This document shows positions 1 through 10,815 of a stretch of DNA of 64,000 nt, piece after piece. The notes below the pieces were generated by a model, which did no database searches, was not told the origin of the DNA, and saw only the letters and a list, made by a program, of their open reading frames with translations. The translations under genes and the position numbers were made by a program. Where the stretch lies: positions 14,342,026 to 14,406,025 of the forward strand of contig NW_004454197.1 of the NCBI RefSeq assembly GCF_000283155.1, written 5' to 3'. Each line of letters starts with the position of its first letter. Positions within the stretch are counted from its first letter, which is position 1. The DNA comes from Ceratotherium simum simum (Eukaryota; Chordata; Mammalia; Perissodactyla; Rhinocerotidae).

Positions 1-937
1 GAGGAGGGGGCCTGAAGGAAACCTCCTTCCCCAGAGAGTGCTGTGGCCCCAGCCTGGTGAGGGAGAAGCCAGCCCACCAGGAGGCGGGAGATGACAGGGC
101 TGGAGAGGGCCCTGGGTGGCCGGTGGTGAGGAGGAAAGCACCCCATGGTCTCTGCCCGGCTTTGCCCTCCTGCTCCCTGGTCCTCCCTCTCTCCCTGGTC
201 GGATCTGTTGTTCCTCCTCGGAGCCTCAGATGGGAGCTGGAGAGCCAGGCCTGCCTCTCCCCTGACGGTCAGTGTGGGGGCACAGAGAAGCCAAACACAC
301 CTTCCAGGGAGGGAGGAAGCCGCCTGCCAGGGGCTTGCTCTTGCTCAGAGGGCATGACCCCCACCCCACCAGGACCCAGAGTGGCTTGACCTTCAGGGAT
401 CTGCAGCACTGATGCCCCTGCCACTGGGTCCAGGGACACCTTCTGGTCTGTTCTCTGCCTTTGTCTTCCTGCTCCCTCTCCCACCCCCTACTCCTGTATC
501 AGGAACGAGACCCCCGAGCAAGGCATAGGTCCTCTTCCCTGCCTTCTCCTTGTGCCCCCCAAATGAGGCCCTCTTCCCCCTTTCTTTGGCTCCTGCCCAG
601 GTCTCCCACGCCCACCTCGCGTTTCCCCTTCAGGACCTCTCCTTGGCCACCACATATCTCCTCCAACCTCTGAACTTTTCCTCTAAAAGTAGCCCCTGAC
701 TTCTCCTCCTGCACCAAAAATACTGATTTGTCCCAGATCCAAAACACTCTGTGTCCCACAGTGACAACCCCCGTTCAAAAGGCACCAGACACCCTCCCCT
801 AGGTGGAGGCTGCAGTGCTGTGTCAGCGAGTTCATGGGTCAGAGCCCCCAGATGCCACTGGGATCTGGAGGGAACACCATCCCTCTGGAGACAGTGTCCA
901 CGCCTATAGGTTCCTCACAGCCACATCTGCCTTTCAG
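1..937 (+). other. ANTXRL: ANTXRL intron or upstream sequence, no exon recognised
   Basis: This stretch lies upstream of the penultimate ANTXRL coding exon. I looked for a further exon encoding the proline-rich segment and the WYTP-like motif that precede this region in ANTXR1 and ANTXR2, and found none. The stretch is C/T-rich and has several chance open frames. It is most simply the tail of the preceding intron, so the earlier ANTXRL exons would lie outside the window. Confidence 0.5.
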
Positions 938-1015
938 GGCAAACTGGATACCTTGTGTAACTTTGTTCAGAGCTGCAACCAGGTGCCATTGATGTGGTGT
1001 CAGCCCAGGGACAAG
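938..1015 (+). CDS. ANTXRL: ANTXRL penultimate coding exon
   Basis: A 78-nt phase-0 exon encodes 26 residues beginning GKLDTLCNF and ending QPRDK. It is preceded by a 'ctttcag' acceptor and followed by a GTAAGC donor. The peptide aligns with the conserved cytoplasmic segment of anthrax toxin receptors: in ANTXR1/ANTXR2 a GRLDALW... block lies just before a GRCINF block. That order is kept here, because the next exon starts GRYINF. Family knowledge: ANTXR proteins have an extracellular vWA domain, one membrane span and a cytoplasmic tail; this exon belongs to the tail. The LDALW tryptophan is replaced by cysteine. Several residues match the ANTXRL branch rather than ANTXR1 or ANTXR2 as I remember them, and the location beside ANXA8 supports ANTXRL. 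Confidence 0.85.
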
Positions 1016-1569
1016 GTAAGCAGGGGTCAGGCATGTTCCCCGTGGAGGAGGAGCCTTTGATTTTGGCCCTTGACACTTGCCCTCTGGGACTGTGGGTCAT
1101 CTGCCAAGGAGGAATGGCCAAGACATGGAGACATGGTGCTCTTGAGCCCCCCAGGCCCATTCTGGACATGACACCCATGCATTTCCCTTACATTGTCATG
1201 TCGGTAGTGTCAGGAGCTTTCTTATCTAGAGCAATACCCGACCCTTCCAGACCTAAGTAAAAAGGGCTGGAGAGGAAGGCAGGCCAGTGAGGGCTATTGG
1301 CTCCCAGTCCATCGTCCCTCCTCACTGCCCACCCAACCTTGTGTGTCTGCTGGCTCCACCCCCTCCAGTGAGACTCTCCTGGGCTGGTCACACAGGGGCC
1401 AGGAGTGATGGAGGGCATGTGACACCCTCCCCAATATTGTCTGCCCAACAGTGACTGGTTTTACCAACTGTAAAGATTCCATCCTTCTGTCATTACCTGT
1501 GACAATGGGGAGAAGCCAAATTGTTAAAATTGTCATCTTGGAATGTAATAATAATGAAGGCTAATTTTT

Positions 1570-3261
1570 TTAAGTTTATTTTTTTATTGAGGTGACATTG
1601 GTTTATTACATTATATAAATTTCAGGTGTACATCATTATATTTCAATTTCTGTGTAGACTACATCTTGTTCACCACCCAAACCAATTACCATCCGTCAGG
1701 GTGCACATGTCCCTTTTACTCCTTTTCCCCTCCCCCCTCCCTTCCCCTCTGGTAACCACCAGTCTAATCTCTGTATCTATGTGTGTGTTTGTCATTGTTG
1801 TTTTTATCTTCTACTTATGAATGAAATCACAGGTATTTGACTTTCTCCCTCTGGCTTTTTCCTGCTTAGCAGAATACCCTCAAGGTCCATCCATGTTGTC
1901 GCAAATGGCAAGATTTCATCTTTTTTAGGGCTGAGTAGTATTCCATTATGTATACATACCACATCATCTTTATCCATTCCTCCATTGATGAGCACTTAGG
2001 TAGTTTCCAAGTCTTAGCTATTGTGAATAATGCTGCAGTGAACATAGGGGTGCAAATATCATTTGAATTAGTGTTTTTGTCTTATTTGCATAAATACTCA
2101 CAGTGGAATAGCTGGATCTTATTGTAGTTCTATTCTTAATGTTTTGAGGAATCTCCATACTGTTCTGCATAGTGGCTGCACCTGTTTGCAGTCACACCAG
2201 CAGTGTATGAGAGTTCCCTTTTCTCCACATCCTCTCCAACACTTGTAATTTCTTGTCTTGTTAATTATAGCTATTCTGATGGGTGTGAGTTGATATCTCA
2301 TTGTAGTTTTGATTTGCATTTCCCTAATAAGTTAGTGATGTTGAAGATCTCTTCATGTGCCTGTTGGCCATCCATATATCTTCTTTGGAAAAACGTCTGT
2401 TCAGATCCTTTGTCCATTTTTTAATTGGGTTGTTTTGTTGTTGTTGAGCTGTATGAGTTCTTTATATATTTTTGATGTTAACCCTTTATCAGATATATGG
2501 TTTGCAAATATCTTCCCCCAATTTTTAGGTTTTCTTTTCATTTTGGTGATGGTTTCATTTGCTGTGCAGAAGCTTTTTAGTCTGATGTAGTCCCATTTGT
2601 TTATTTTTTATTTTGTTTCCCTTGCCTGAGTAGACATGGTATTTGAAAAGATACTGCTAAGACTGATGTCAAGAGTGTACTGCCTATATTTTCTTCTAAG
2701 AGGTTTATGCCTTCAGGTCTTACATGCAAGTCTTTAATCCATTTTGATTTAATTTTTGTGTATGGTGTAATATGATGGTCTACTTTAATTCTTTTGCGTG
2801 TGGCTGTCCAGTTTTCCCAACACCATTTATTGAAGAGACTTTTCTTCTCCATCGTATGTTCTTGGCTCCCTTGTCGAAAAATTAGCTGTCCGTCGATGTG
2901 TAGGTTTATTTCTGGGCTCTCAATTCTGTTCCATTGATCTGTGTGTCTGTTTTTCTTCCAGTCCCATACTGTTTTGATTACTGTAGCTTTGTAGTATATT
3001 CTGAAGTTAGGGATTGTGATGCCTCTAGTTTTGTTCTTTTTTATCAGGATTCCTTTGGCTATTTATATGGTTGTTCCATATAAATTTTAGGATTCTTTGT
3101 TCTATTATTGTGAAAAATGTCATTGGGATTTTGATAGATATTGCATTGAATCTGTAGATTGCTTTAGGAAGTGTGGACATTTTAACTATGTAAATACTTC
3201 TAACCCATGAGCGTGGAATATCTTTCCATTTCTTTATGTCTGCCTCAGTTTCTTTATGATA
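1570..3261 (-). mobile_element. 5'-truncated L1 LINE fragment, antisense
   Basis: The reverse strand reads as the C-terminal part of L1 ORF2, with blocks such as [18 protein letters not shown] and [12 protein letters not shown], broken by stops and frameshifts. The 3' end lies at the low-coordinate side, where the plus strand is T-rich. It is flanked by a near-duplicate 16-bp target site at 1554-1569 and 3256-3271 (14 of 16 matches), which fits target-primed insertion. It is closely similar to the L1 at 15.7-17.3 kb but more decayed. Confidence 0.9.
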
Positions 3262-3480
3262 GCTAATTTTTATTGAGTCCCTCCCATGGGCCATTTGCTG
3301 GCCTAAGAACTTTACACGTTTGCCCTCTTTGCATCCTCCCAGTACCTGTACATGTAGGGACTACTATCATCCCAGTGTTACCAAGGGGGGCAGCTGATGC
3401 ATGGAGATGCTGAGTTATTTGTCCCAGGTCACAAAGCCTGGGAGTGACAGAGCTAGACTTGAACCCTGAGTTGGGCTCCA
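3256..3480 (-). repeat. MIR SINE, split by the L1
   Basis: The sequence resembles the reverse complement of MIR: 'gctaatttttattgag', a shortened size/location motif, a tract of the 'ctatcatcccagtgtt' type, then 'ttgtcccaggtcacaaagc'. The start of the MIR appears to continue on the other side of the L1 near 1540-1569, so the L1 landed inside this older SINE. Confidence 0.65.
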
Positions 3481-5149
3481 CCCTTCTCATTGGCCTGGCT
3501 CCCTTTCAGGTCAGCACTCATGATCTCATGATGGTTACCCCCAAAGCTGCCCTGGTAACTGCCCTGCTCAGGCCCTGGGGCCCAAGGAGAGTGGTGCCCC
3601 TGGCTCACTGGAGCTTGTCTGCCTGGGATCCCCCGCTCAGTCCCTTGGCACAGACTGGGCCTGAAGGACCCTGTCGTCCCCGGGGTCTGTCGTAAGGACT
3701 GCGTTGGCCACATTCCATGAATTAGGCAAACACTGGCTCTCGATGACTGGGCAGGGCATTTACAAGTTCTGGGCAGGTCTGAAAGCCTCTGGACACTGCC
3801 GATGAGATACACTCGAGGCCTGTGACACCCATCAGGGCCCTGTCTGGTCTTGGAGGTGTCAGGGCTCCTCTGGTAGCTGGGCTTCTGGCTCTGGGTCTGA
3901 ATAGAGCTCTCAGTCCCAGCCATGCTAGCATGGAAGCCCCACTCTCCATCTGATCCTCCTGCAGCCCCTCCCTAGACCCTAGCCCCATTATGGTCACGAG
4001 AGCACCACACCAGCTTTATGCCCTGAACAGTGGAGACACATGCCCAGAGAAGCCCACTTGGGCTGGAGAGACAGAACAAGACAGAGGGTTCAGGCAGAGG
4101 AGGCAAAAGGCCAGAGGGTGGACAAGGGAAAGATGCCAGAAATGGCCTTCTCACCCAACGAGGTGAGGGCAGGGGCGCTGAGCAGCTCTCTGAAATGGTC
4201 CCATTCCAAGGACCACTCTTTGAAGGTCAGGTTGGGGAGGTGGCAGAGTAATGGATTAAGGGGCACTTACAGCTGCCCAGGGCTCTGCCACACCCCTGCA
4301 GTGCCAGCTCTCAAGTCCTCTCAGCAGTCCTCTGAGCCTGGAGTGACTACTGCTGATGGCAAAAGGGGCCCAAGCAGTCAGGGAGGTTGCGGAGGCCCTG
4401 CGGAGAGGAAATGGCAGGCCCCAGGGCTGTCCTGAGGAGAGCTGGGAGCCCATAACCGTGCCTGGTGGACATGGGCCCCCTGCCCGCTCCTCTACTCCCA
4501 TCTTGTTTGACCTTGTCCCTCCCATCCATCGTCCTGGAGACCTGAGTGTTGTATTGTAGGATTTCTCTTGGGTACCCCAGTATTCCAGTAGGTGCAGGAG
4601 TTCTGGCTCCTTCTCTTTAACCTTCAGTGCACTGGTCCCAGGCTTTAAAGTGAATCATGGACTAAATAGACTGGGGTGACAGCTGGGACCTGCAGTCTCT
4701 GCAGACCAGAGTCACCCCAACCCCAGTCCTGAGTGTGCAGTGCCAGACACCCAGCCCGGGCTGCTTGGGAACACATTATCCAGTACTGGCCTCATGGCCT
4801 TCCGTGTACTAAATTGTCAGTCTTGTTTACTGTAAACTGTGTAAAATGACCTTGTCTTTCTGCCCCAGCGCCTTCAAATCCCCAGAGGAGTTTTTCTGAT
4901 CCTATTGCCTTCCAGACCATCTCTCCCTACACGCACATACAAATGACGCAGCAACACTCAGTCTTGTTTCTTAATCTTGAGCCAAACCCTGACTCCCATC
5001 CTGATTCTCTTCCTCTGTTGCCTTATCCCGGGGCAGCCCATTAGTTCATGGAGAACAGTTCTCCTAGATCCATCAGGAAAATTGGGCCAATAATGGGAAA
5101 CCTTGCCCTCTCTCACTGAATATGATGCTGACAGTAATGTCACTGTCTT

Positions 5150-5410
5150 CCAGTGAGTATAATCTGAGTGCCCACCCCTACGTGAGGCCCTTGACGAACA
5201 GGATCTCATTTCATTCTCACGACAACAGCTGCCCTTGATCCAGGGCTCACAGACGGCCCGACTCTGAGTACTTCACACAAACTGAAGCTTTGCATCCTCC
5301 CAACAGCTCTATGGAGGAGGAAGCTGAGTCCCTACACAGTTAAGTCACCAGCCCAAAGTCGCACAGCCATGAAGCAGTAGGGCTACAGCAACAGCCCAGT
5401 GCCCGGCCCT
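5150..5410 (-). repeat. MIR-like SINE
   Basis: The stretch shows the antisense MIR pattern: 'gatctcatttcattctcac', later 'aggaggaagctgagtcc', then 'gttaagtcaccagcccaaag' and 'gcacagcc'. It is degenerate, with an insertion of about 50 bp in the middle. Confidence 0.5.
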
Positions 5411-6009
5411 TCACCGTGTGCTTGGAAGCCTCTCTGTCCTACAGGGAGGTCACTGCTCTGTGTTTAGCATCCAGGGAAACTGAGGCTCTGACGTTTAGTG
5501 AAGGGCTCAACGTGACTGGGTTATGGATGGGTGTAGCAGCACTGTCCCTGGGGAGGCTCACTTCCAAGTCCAGGCTCCATGCCCCATGTCATGCTGTCAC
5601 GGTGGTATGGAAACATCTGGAAAGTACTTTCTACTGTGCAGTGTGTTAGATGTGCAAACAACTGTGAATATTAATATATTCTTTTCACACTGTGTTGCTT
5701 GCAGGCCTCCTCTAAATATGAGCTCATATCTATTTGCTGGGAAACAGTTGTTCTGGGTAACGATTAGAGCTGGGTACAGATGGGCCTCATGATGCATTCA
5801 TGGCCAAGGAGCTCCTGAGTCCTTTTGACCCTGCCCATGGAGGGAGCTCAACCAAGGGTCTGTGATGAAGCAGAGGCGTGGCTTCATCCCTCCAGGAAGT
5901 CCTAAGTTGACAGCTGACCTTCAAGCCAGTGATCTTTGGGGAAGTCTGAGATCATAACTTTGGGGTTGTGATGGCAGCCAGCTCCCCCGTGCTCCACAAC
6001 CCTCCCTGG

Positions 6010-6060
6010 TCCCTCACCCGACACTCACATTCACACACACTCACACTCACACACACACTT
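6010..6060. repeat. CA-rich microsatellite
   Basis: This is an imperfect run of CACT and CACA units inside the ANTXRL last intron. No further structure is seen. Confidence 0.8.
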
Positions 6061-8527
6061 CCCCATGAAATAAGCATGAAATCCTAGGCTGCAGCCACAG
6101 CTCAAAGCACTGGAGATTAAGGCTAACAGTCAACCATTTGCCAACCGTTTCAAGACATGTCCCTTCACCGTGGAGCAGTTGAGCTGGTGTAAGAAGTAAC
6201 TGGTCACTGGCTTAGATCTCTTCAGTTGGTGGAAAGCCAGAGAGGAAAGAGACCCCCCACAACCCGCAGTCCCCTCCCCTCACCCCCTTATGCTTACACC
6301 ACAGACTCAGGGGCTCTGCCGACAACTGGGGGTCTCCCCTACTGTATGGAGAACCTCACTCCTCTCCATCATCTGTGTGCAGACCCACTCCTGCAGCTCC
6401 AGTGATGGGCTGTGGCCAGGGGAGAGGAGACGCCTCAACTCAGGTGTCCTGCCATCATGCTCCTGAGGAGCTCAAAGGGATCCCACAGCAGTTGGTAGAC
6501 ACTAGGTCTAGAATAATCTGTTCACATTCTGGAGTTAATAAGCAGAAATAAAGGATCTAGAGATAAGGATAAAAGATTCCAGTCTATTCTCAATTGCAAC
6601 AGAAATAGCATACCCTCATGTGTGTAACATAGGTGTACTGACCTACAGTGGAAAGAAACCGCAGTACTTTACTCATTGCTATGAAAGAAGATTTGAAGAT
6701 ATGAAAACCTAGTCCACGCTGTCAGCTTTTCCCGAAGGAACCCATGGGCTTAATGCTGCTTTTGTGTGTAATTGTAATCAACATTTTTAGGGAATTTGAT
6801 CAAAATGATTCTAAAGTTCACCTGAAAGAAAAAAGCAGTTAAGTACAGTTAAGGAATTTTTGGTGCCATCCTGGGGCAGGGAGGGTGAGGGTCCTGTTGA
6901 ATGACTGAGACCCTGCCCGTGATCCCAAGAGAGACTGACTTCAGTGTTGAGAAGAGGGGTCCAGCTCCAGTGCTCTGGGGGCTGTGGGACCGGAGTGCTC
7001 CTGGACTGGCTTCGGGAATGCCGTGTGGCAGAGGCAGCATTAGAGAATAGGGGAGTCTAGATGTGTGAAATGGAGAGGCCTGAAGGACATCCCTGGAGCA
7101 GAGGAGCACCCAGCCACAACAGGGACCCAGGGATGCCCTGGGTGCGTGCAGGGAGGGTTGGTGAGGAGCCTGGAGTTGGATGGCCTGCTGGTTCGTCTGG
7201 GCACTGGGTCTGGATTCCCAAGCAGTTGGGATGCATAGCTGAAAATGTGAGCTGGTGAGGAGCCTCTTCTTGGGGAAGATGATTCTATGAGGCTGGGATT
7301 GGGGGAGAGCAGAGCCAGGTGACCAGGGGAGAGGAGACACTCGAGTCAGCCTAAGAAGGGAGCCTGGGGCCCTGGACAGACAGTAGGTGCAGAGGAATGT
7401 GAGAATGGTGGCCAGGGAGACAGGTGGCTCAGGACAGGGTCTGGGCAGAGTGGCCCCTCAGGCTAGGCCTAGTGACCTGGAGGCTGGGGAGGCCTAGAGA
7501 GAAGGGGGCAGGGGAGGTGAGCATGGACAATATGGTGAGCCAGCAGGAAGGTGGCAAGAGAGGGCAAGCCTGGGCCGTGGCTCTGGAGGGTAGAATGGCC
7601 AGCTAGGGAGTGGAGACCAGAAAAAGGGGGATTGCTGATAAATGATCAAAGCACTTGCTGTATGCAGAGAATTCAGGATTCTATTCATAGTGGTTATGTG
7701 GGTGGTTGGAAAATAAGCAAATTTACTTTCTTGTGCATATTTTTATGTATTGTCTAGTTTCTACAATGGGCAGGTATTACTTTTATAATGAGGAAAAGTA
7801 AAAATGTTTATCTGTAAAAGAGAAAACATTAACTTGATGAAACCTAGGGTGAGTTTACATAGAAAGTTGCCTAGAAAATGACATTTAGCAAGGTACTCAG
7901 TCTTGTCGTGCTGGGGAAAGTCAGCGTGTGGAATCCCTTCCCATCTCTGGGCTCAGCTCTGCTCTGCACATAGGGGTGCAAGTCCCAAAGGGTGTGTGTA
8001 TTTCCCGAAAGTTTCATCGGGTCAGATATCCCTGTGGGTGTGGAAGACGACAACGTCAGGCTCAGGTGTCTCAGTTCCTTGAGAACATAGTTGTAAATTC
8101 AAGGGGTTTTAGGTGTTTTGTTTTCCTAATGTGGCTATGTTGGGGGGAAAACCACGATCATTCTAAAGAGTTTCTAAAGATTTTAAAACTAGGGTGATGA
8201 AAAGGACAGTCTCAGTAAGAGAAAGCAGCATTCAGTGCCCTTTGTCATTCACAGGTGCTCAGGTAACATTTTATGTATGAATGACAGGTTCACGGAAGCC
8301 CAAAGTCTGCCCACTACATGGAGCACCTGTGGGGACTGGTGGGAGTTTCTGGGGACTGATGGGCCCAGACAGACCTAGCAGTGGGCTCAGTGGGATTCTG
8401 GGCAGCAGAAGGGCGGGCTTGAATAGAGAAGGAATTCGGCAGGCCCCAGCAGCCAGGGAAACCACAGCTTCCTGATCCCCATTGCAATGGCTTCTCAGTG
8501 ACCTTCTCTCTCTTCTCTTCCCTGCAG

Positions 8528-8752
8528 GGGAGGTACATCAACTTCACCCTAGTGAAGCCGCCTTGCGGGCAGTTATCCTGTGGCCCGAAGATCTGCCTTG
8601 CACCCAGCCAGGAGTGCTTCCCCAACAGCTGCTGTTCACGGTGCCAACACCCTCAACCCATCTGCTCCCGGCCTCCCTCCAGGATGCTGCCGCTGATCCC
8701 TCCCCCTGCCCGCACCCTCTATGGAGCCACTTTGTCAATCTCACCCCAGTAG
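8528..8752 (+). CDS. ANTXRL: ANTXRL terminal coding exon with stop
   Basis: The exon begins after a pyrimidine-rich tract and 'cctgcag' and encodes 74 residues ending in SISPQ, with a TAG stop at 8750-8752. The start GRYINFTLVK matches the GRCINFTRVK block that opens the C-terminal tail of ANTXR1. The remainder differs from the proline-rich ANTXR1 tail: it has eight cysteines in 74 residues, including an NSCCSRC segment, followed by a short proline-rich end (RPPSRMLPLIPPP). The phase-0 junction agrees with the exon at 938-1015. The frame is open and the splice sites are intact, so nothing here suggests a pseudogene, although the rest of the gene is not visible. The cysteine-rich tail would be cytoplasmic if topology follows the ANTXR family; that is inference. 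Confidence 0.88.
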   Translation, partial: GRYINFTLVKPPCGQLSCGPKICLAPSQECFPNSCCSRCQHPQPICSRPPSRMLPLIPPPARTLYGATLSISPQ

Positions 8753-9537
8753 CCCAACCTCTAAAGCACCAAAGATTGTTAAGAGCCCCTTGTGTACTGA
8801 ATTGTACGTATATATTGAGTCTTGGTTTACAGTCAAAAGGAGTTGGAATTTATTGCTGGTCAGCAAGCGATTTTGCTACCTGGTGAGTGTTGCTCTGCTG
8901 TATGAGACGTATCTATACTGCTCCTGCAGGGACAGAGCACTCTGGTGTCCTGTGGATGTAGACATGGATGAGTCCCACTCCCCACAGCCTGGTCTTCATC
9001 TGTCACCAAGGGCTGGGACGCATGGGGTTTTAGCCAAATTCTGCTCTTTGAAAAAGCCCAAAACATCTTTGAACTATGACCACAATCCTGTGTCTCCTTC
9101 CCTGATTTTATGCAGAGAGAAGTTCTTGAATTTCTCACTCCTTCACTCCATGTCCCTGGTTTCTATTTTTTGGCTACCCACATTCCAAATGTGTCATAGA
9201 AAGAGACGAGGCCCATCAGCTGGAAGTGCCACTTCCCTTCCCCGATACCCCAAACTGTCCCTAAGCCCAGGAGAATTTTAGAGGCTCCTCTCCATTTCCC
9301 TAGAGAAGGTAAACCTCCCCTATTAGCCCTTTGCCACCACAGAAGAAACCATGTTCCCACAGAGACGTTTTAGCGTGCGGTGTCCTGCGAGCCAGTGTGT
9401 GCACGCATGTCTGTGTGACTGCTCCAGTGCCGAGCACACAGCCACGGCAGATGACGCGGGACCCCTGGGTGCTTCAGGAGGGGTCCTGCAGTGGGGACCA
9501 TGACCAGTTGTCCCTAATCCCTGTTGATAGTCAGTAA

Positions 9538-9543
9538 ATTAAA
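9538..9543 (+). terminator. ANTXRL: Candidate proximal poly(A) signal of ANTXRL
   Basis: This ATTAAA hexamer lies about 790 nt after the stop codon and is followed by a C/T-rich tract. It is the nearest plausible cleavage signal after the coding end. Confidence 0.35.
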
Positions 9544-10790
9544 CTGCTCTCTCCCCCACCCCCATCTCCTCGAATGTTATATTTATGCCTTTCAGTTGAA
9601 TTTCTGCCAGACAACTATAGGTAAAAATATGTCAGGTTTGGGTTTGTAATCTGTATTGATTGAAGTGGATGAATAGAGATGACCATAATATTCCCCATGT
9701 TTAAAAAAATGAAAAAAAAAGTTTTGCTGGAATGGCTTGTACGTATATATGTAGGGACTGTTTGCAGGGTTCCCCTAGGTCACATGACCTTGAACCTTCA
9801 AAGCATTTATACCTGGAGTTGCCCTTTCTTGAAGACCCCTCCCCCACTGCTTTGTCCTGTCACAGCTTGGGTTCCACATCTGTGTCCTGCCAACAGCCAG
9901 GACAGGAGCGGGGAGAGGGGGCGTCTCCCACCCCCTCGTGGGCCTAGTCCATCTCCGCTAGCACATCCATCTCCCAAGCTATTTATATTTTCCCTTGGCC
10001 CAAAATGCCAGGCACAAGGCAATTCAGAGAAGTACACCAATGAAAATGGAGGAAATCGAAGAGGGCACTTAAACCCCTGTGGGGTGGGACTCAGTTGTCT
10101 GATTTGGGCCCCATGCGGAGACTCATTCCCAGAGCAACTGTAGGTGCTGAGAGCAGCCACTCTGTACCTCACTTCCTAACATCCTTCATGGAACGTGAGG
10201 CCTTTGTCACTGTTGTGTTTTGGTTTGGTTTTGTGTCACAAAGAGTAAAAGCCACTGGTTGTGTAAATACAGAGGATGGTAACGAGGGGCTCCTGATGCC
10301 TGGCTGGCAGGTGACCCTGCCCGCCTATGCAACCCCCTGGGGCAGGGTCCAGAGAGGTGAGTCACAGACTCTGTGCAGGTGTGGGTGGGCCCCACTGGTT
10401 CTAGAGCCTTCGCTGAGCTCCCTGGCGCCTCCGGGTCATGTACACATTCCAGCTTTAAAAAGGCAACTGGGACTTTGGGTCTTTTTGAGAATCAGGGAAA
10501 AATGTTTATTGTATTCATGATACCAAGGAAAGTGTGTAAAACTTTTTTTATTAAGAAGAAAGAGCATTAAAATAACCTGAAAGTGTATAGAGAGATTTTA
10601 TCTCTTCATTAGAACTGGAATGTTTCAGATTGTCCGTAATTGGTGAAAGCATTGTCTTGGCCTGAGGTTCAAGGACACTTTGCTGAAACTGGCTCTGTGC
10701 TCCTGCATTATATCCACGTATAAGCATAAGACGGTACATGCCCATCTCTGAGACTCGGTGACCCTGTATGGAGAAATGTATATGTGATTT

Positions 10791-10796
10791 AATAAA
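10791..10796 (+). terminator. ANTXRL: Candidate distal poly(A) signal of ANTXRL
   Basis: A canonical AATAAA lies about 2.0 kb after the stop. An AT-rich run (alternating TATA) follows within 40 nt. Use of this site is unproven. Confidence 0.35.
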
Positions 10797-10815
10797 GGGC
10801 TTATTGTGACCTATA

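Larger units (their letters stand above)
1016..8527 (+). other. ANTXRL: ANTXRL last intron, 7.5 kb
   Basis: This is a GT-AG intron joining two phase-0 exons. It holds an antisense L1 fragment (1570-3261) inserted into a MIR, a second MIR near 5150-5410, and a CA-rich microsatellite near 6010-6060. The rest has no recognisable element or coding signal. The open frames here, including a 163-codon antisense frame near 6849-7340, show no family resemblance and look like chance frames in GC-rich sequence. Confidence 0.75.
8753..10815 (+). other. ANTXRL: Probable ANTXRL 3' UTR, end uncertain
   Basis: The sequence after the stop has no recognisable transposon over about 2 kb and contains three poly(A)-type hexamers: ATTAAA at 9538-9543, ATTAAA at 10566-10571 and AATAAA at 10791-10796. 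Any of these could end the transcript. The last is the canonical form and is followed by AT-rich rather than clearly GT-rich sequence. The extent of the UTR is inference. Confidence 0.45.

Noticed and set aside
3453..3923. 156-codon minus-strand frame in the ANTXRL intron
   Set aside because: There is no domain or splice support, it partly overlaps a MIR, and it has the composition of GC-rich noncoding DNA.
8721..9281. 186-codon plus-strand frame downstream of ANTXRL
   Set aside because: It starts inside the terminal ANTXRL exon in another frame and runs through the 3' UTR, with no family resemblance.
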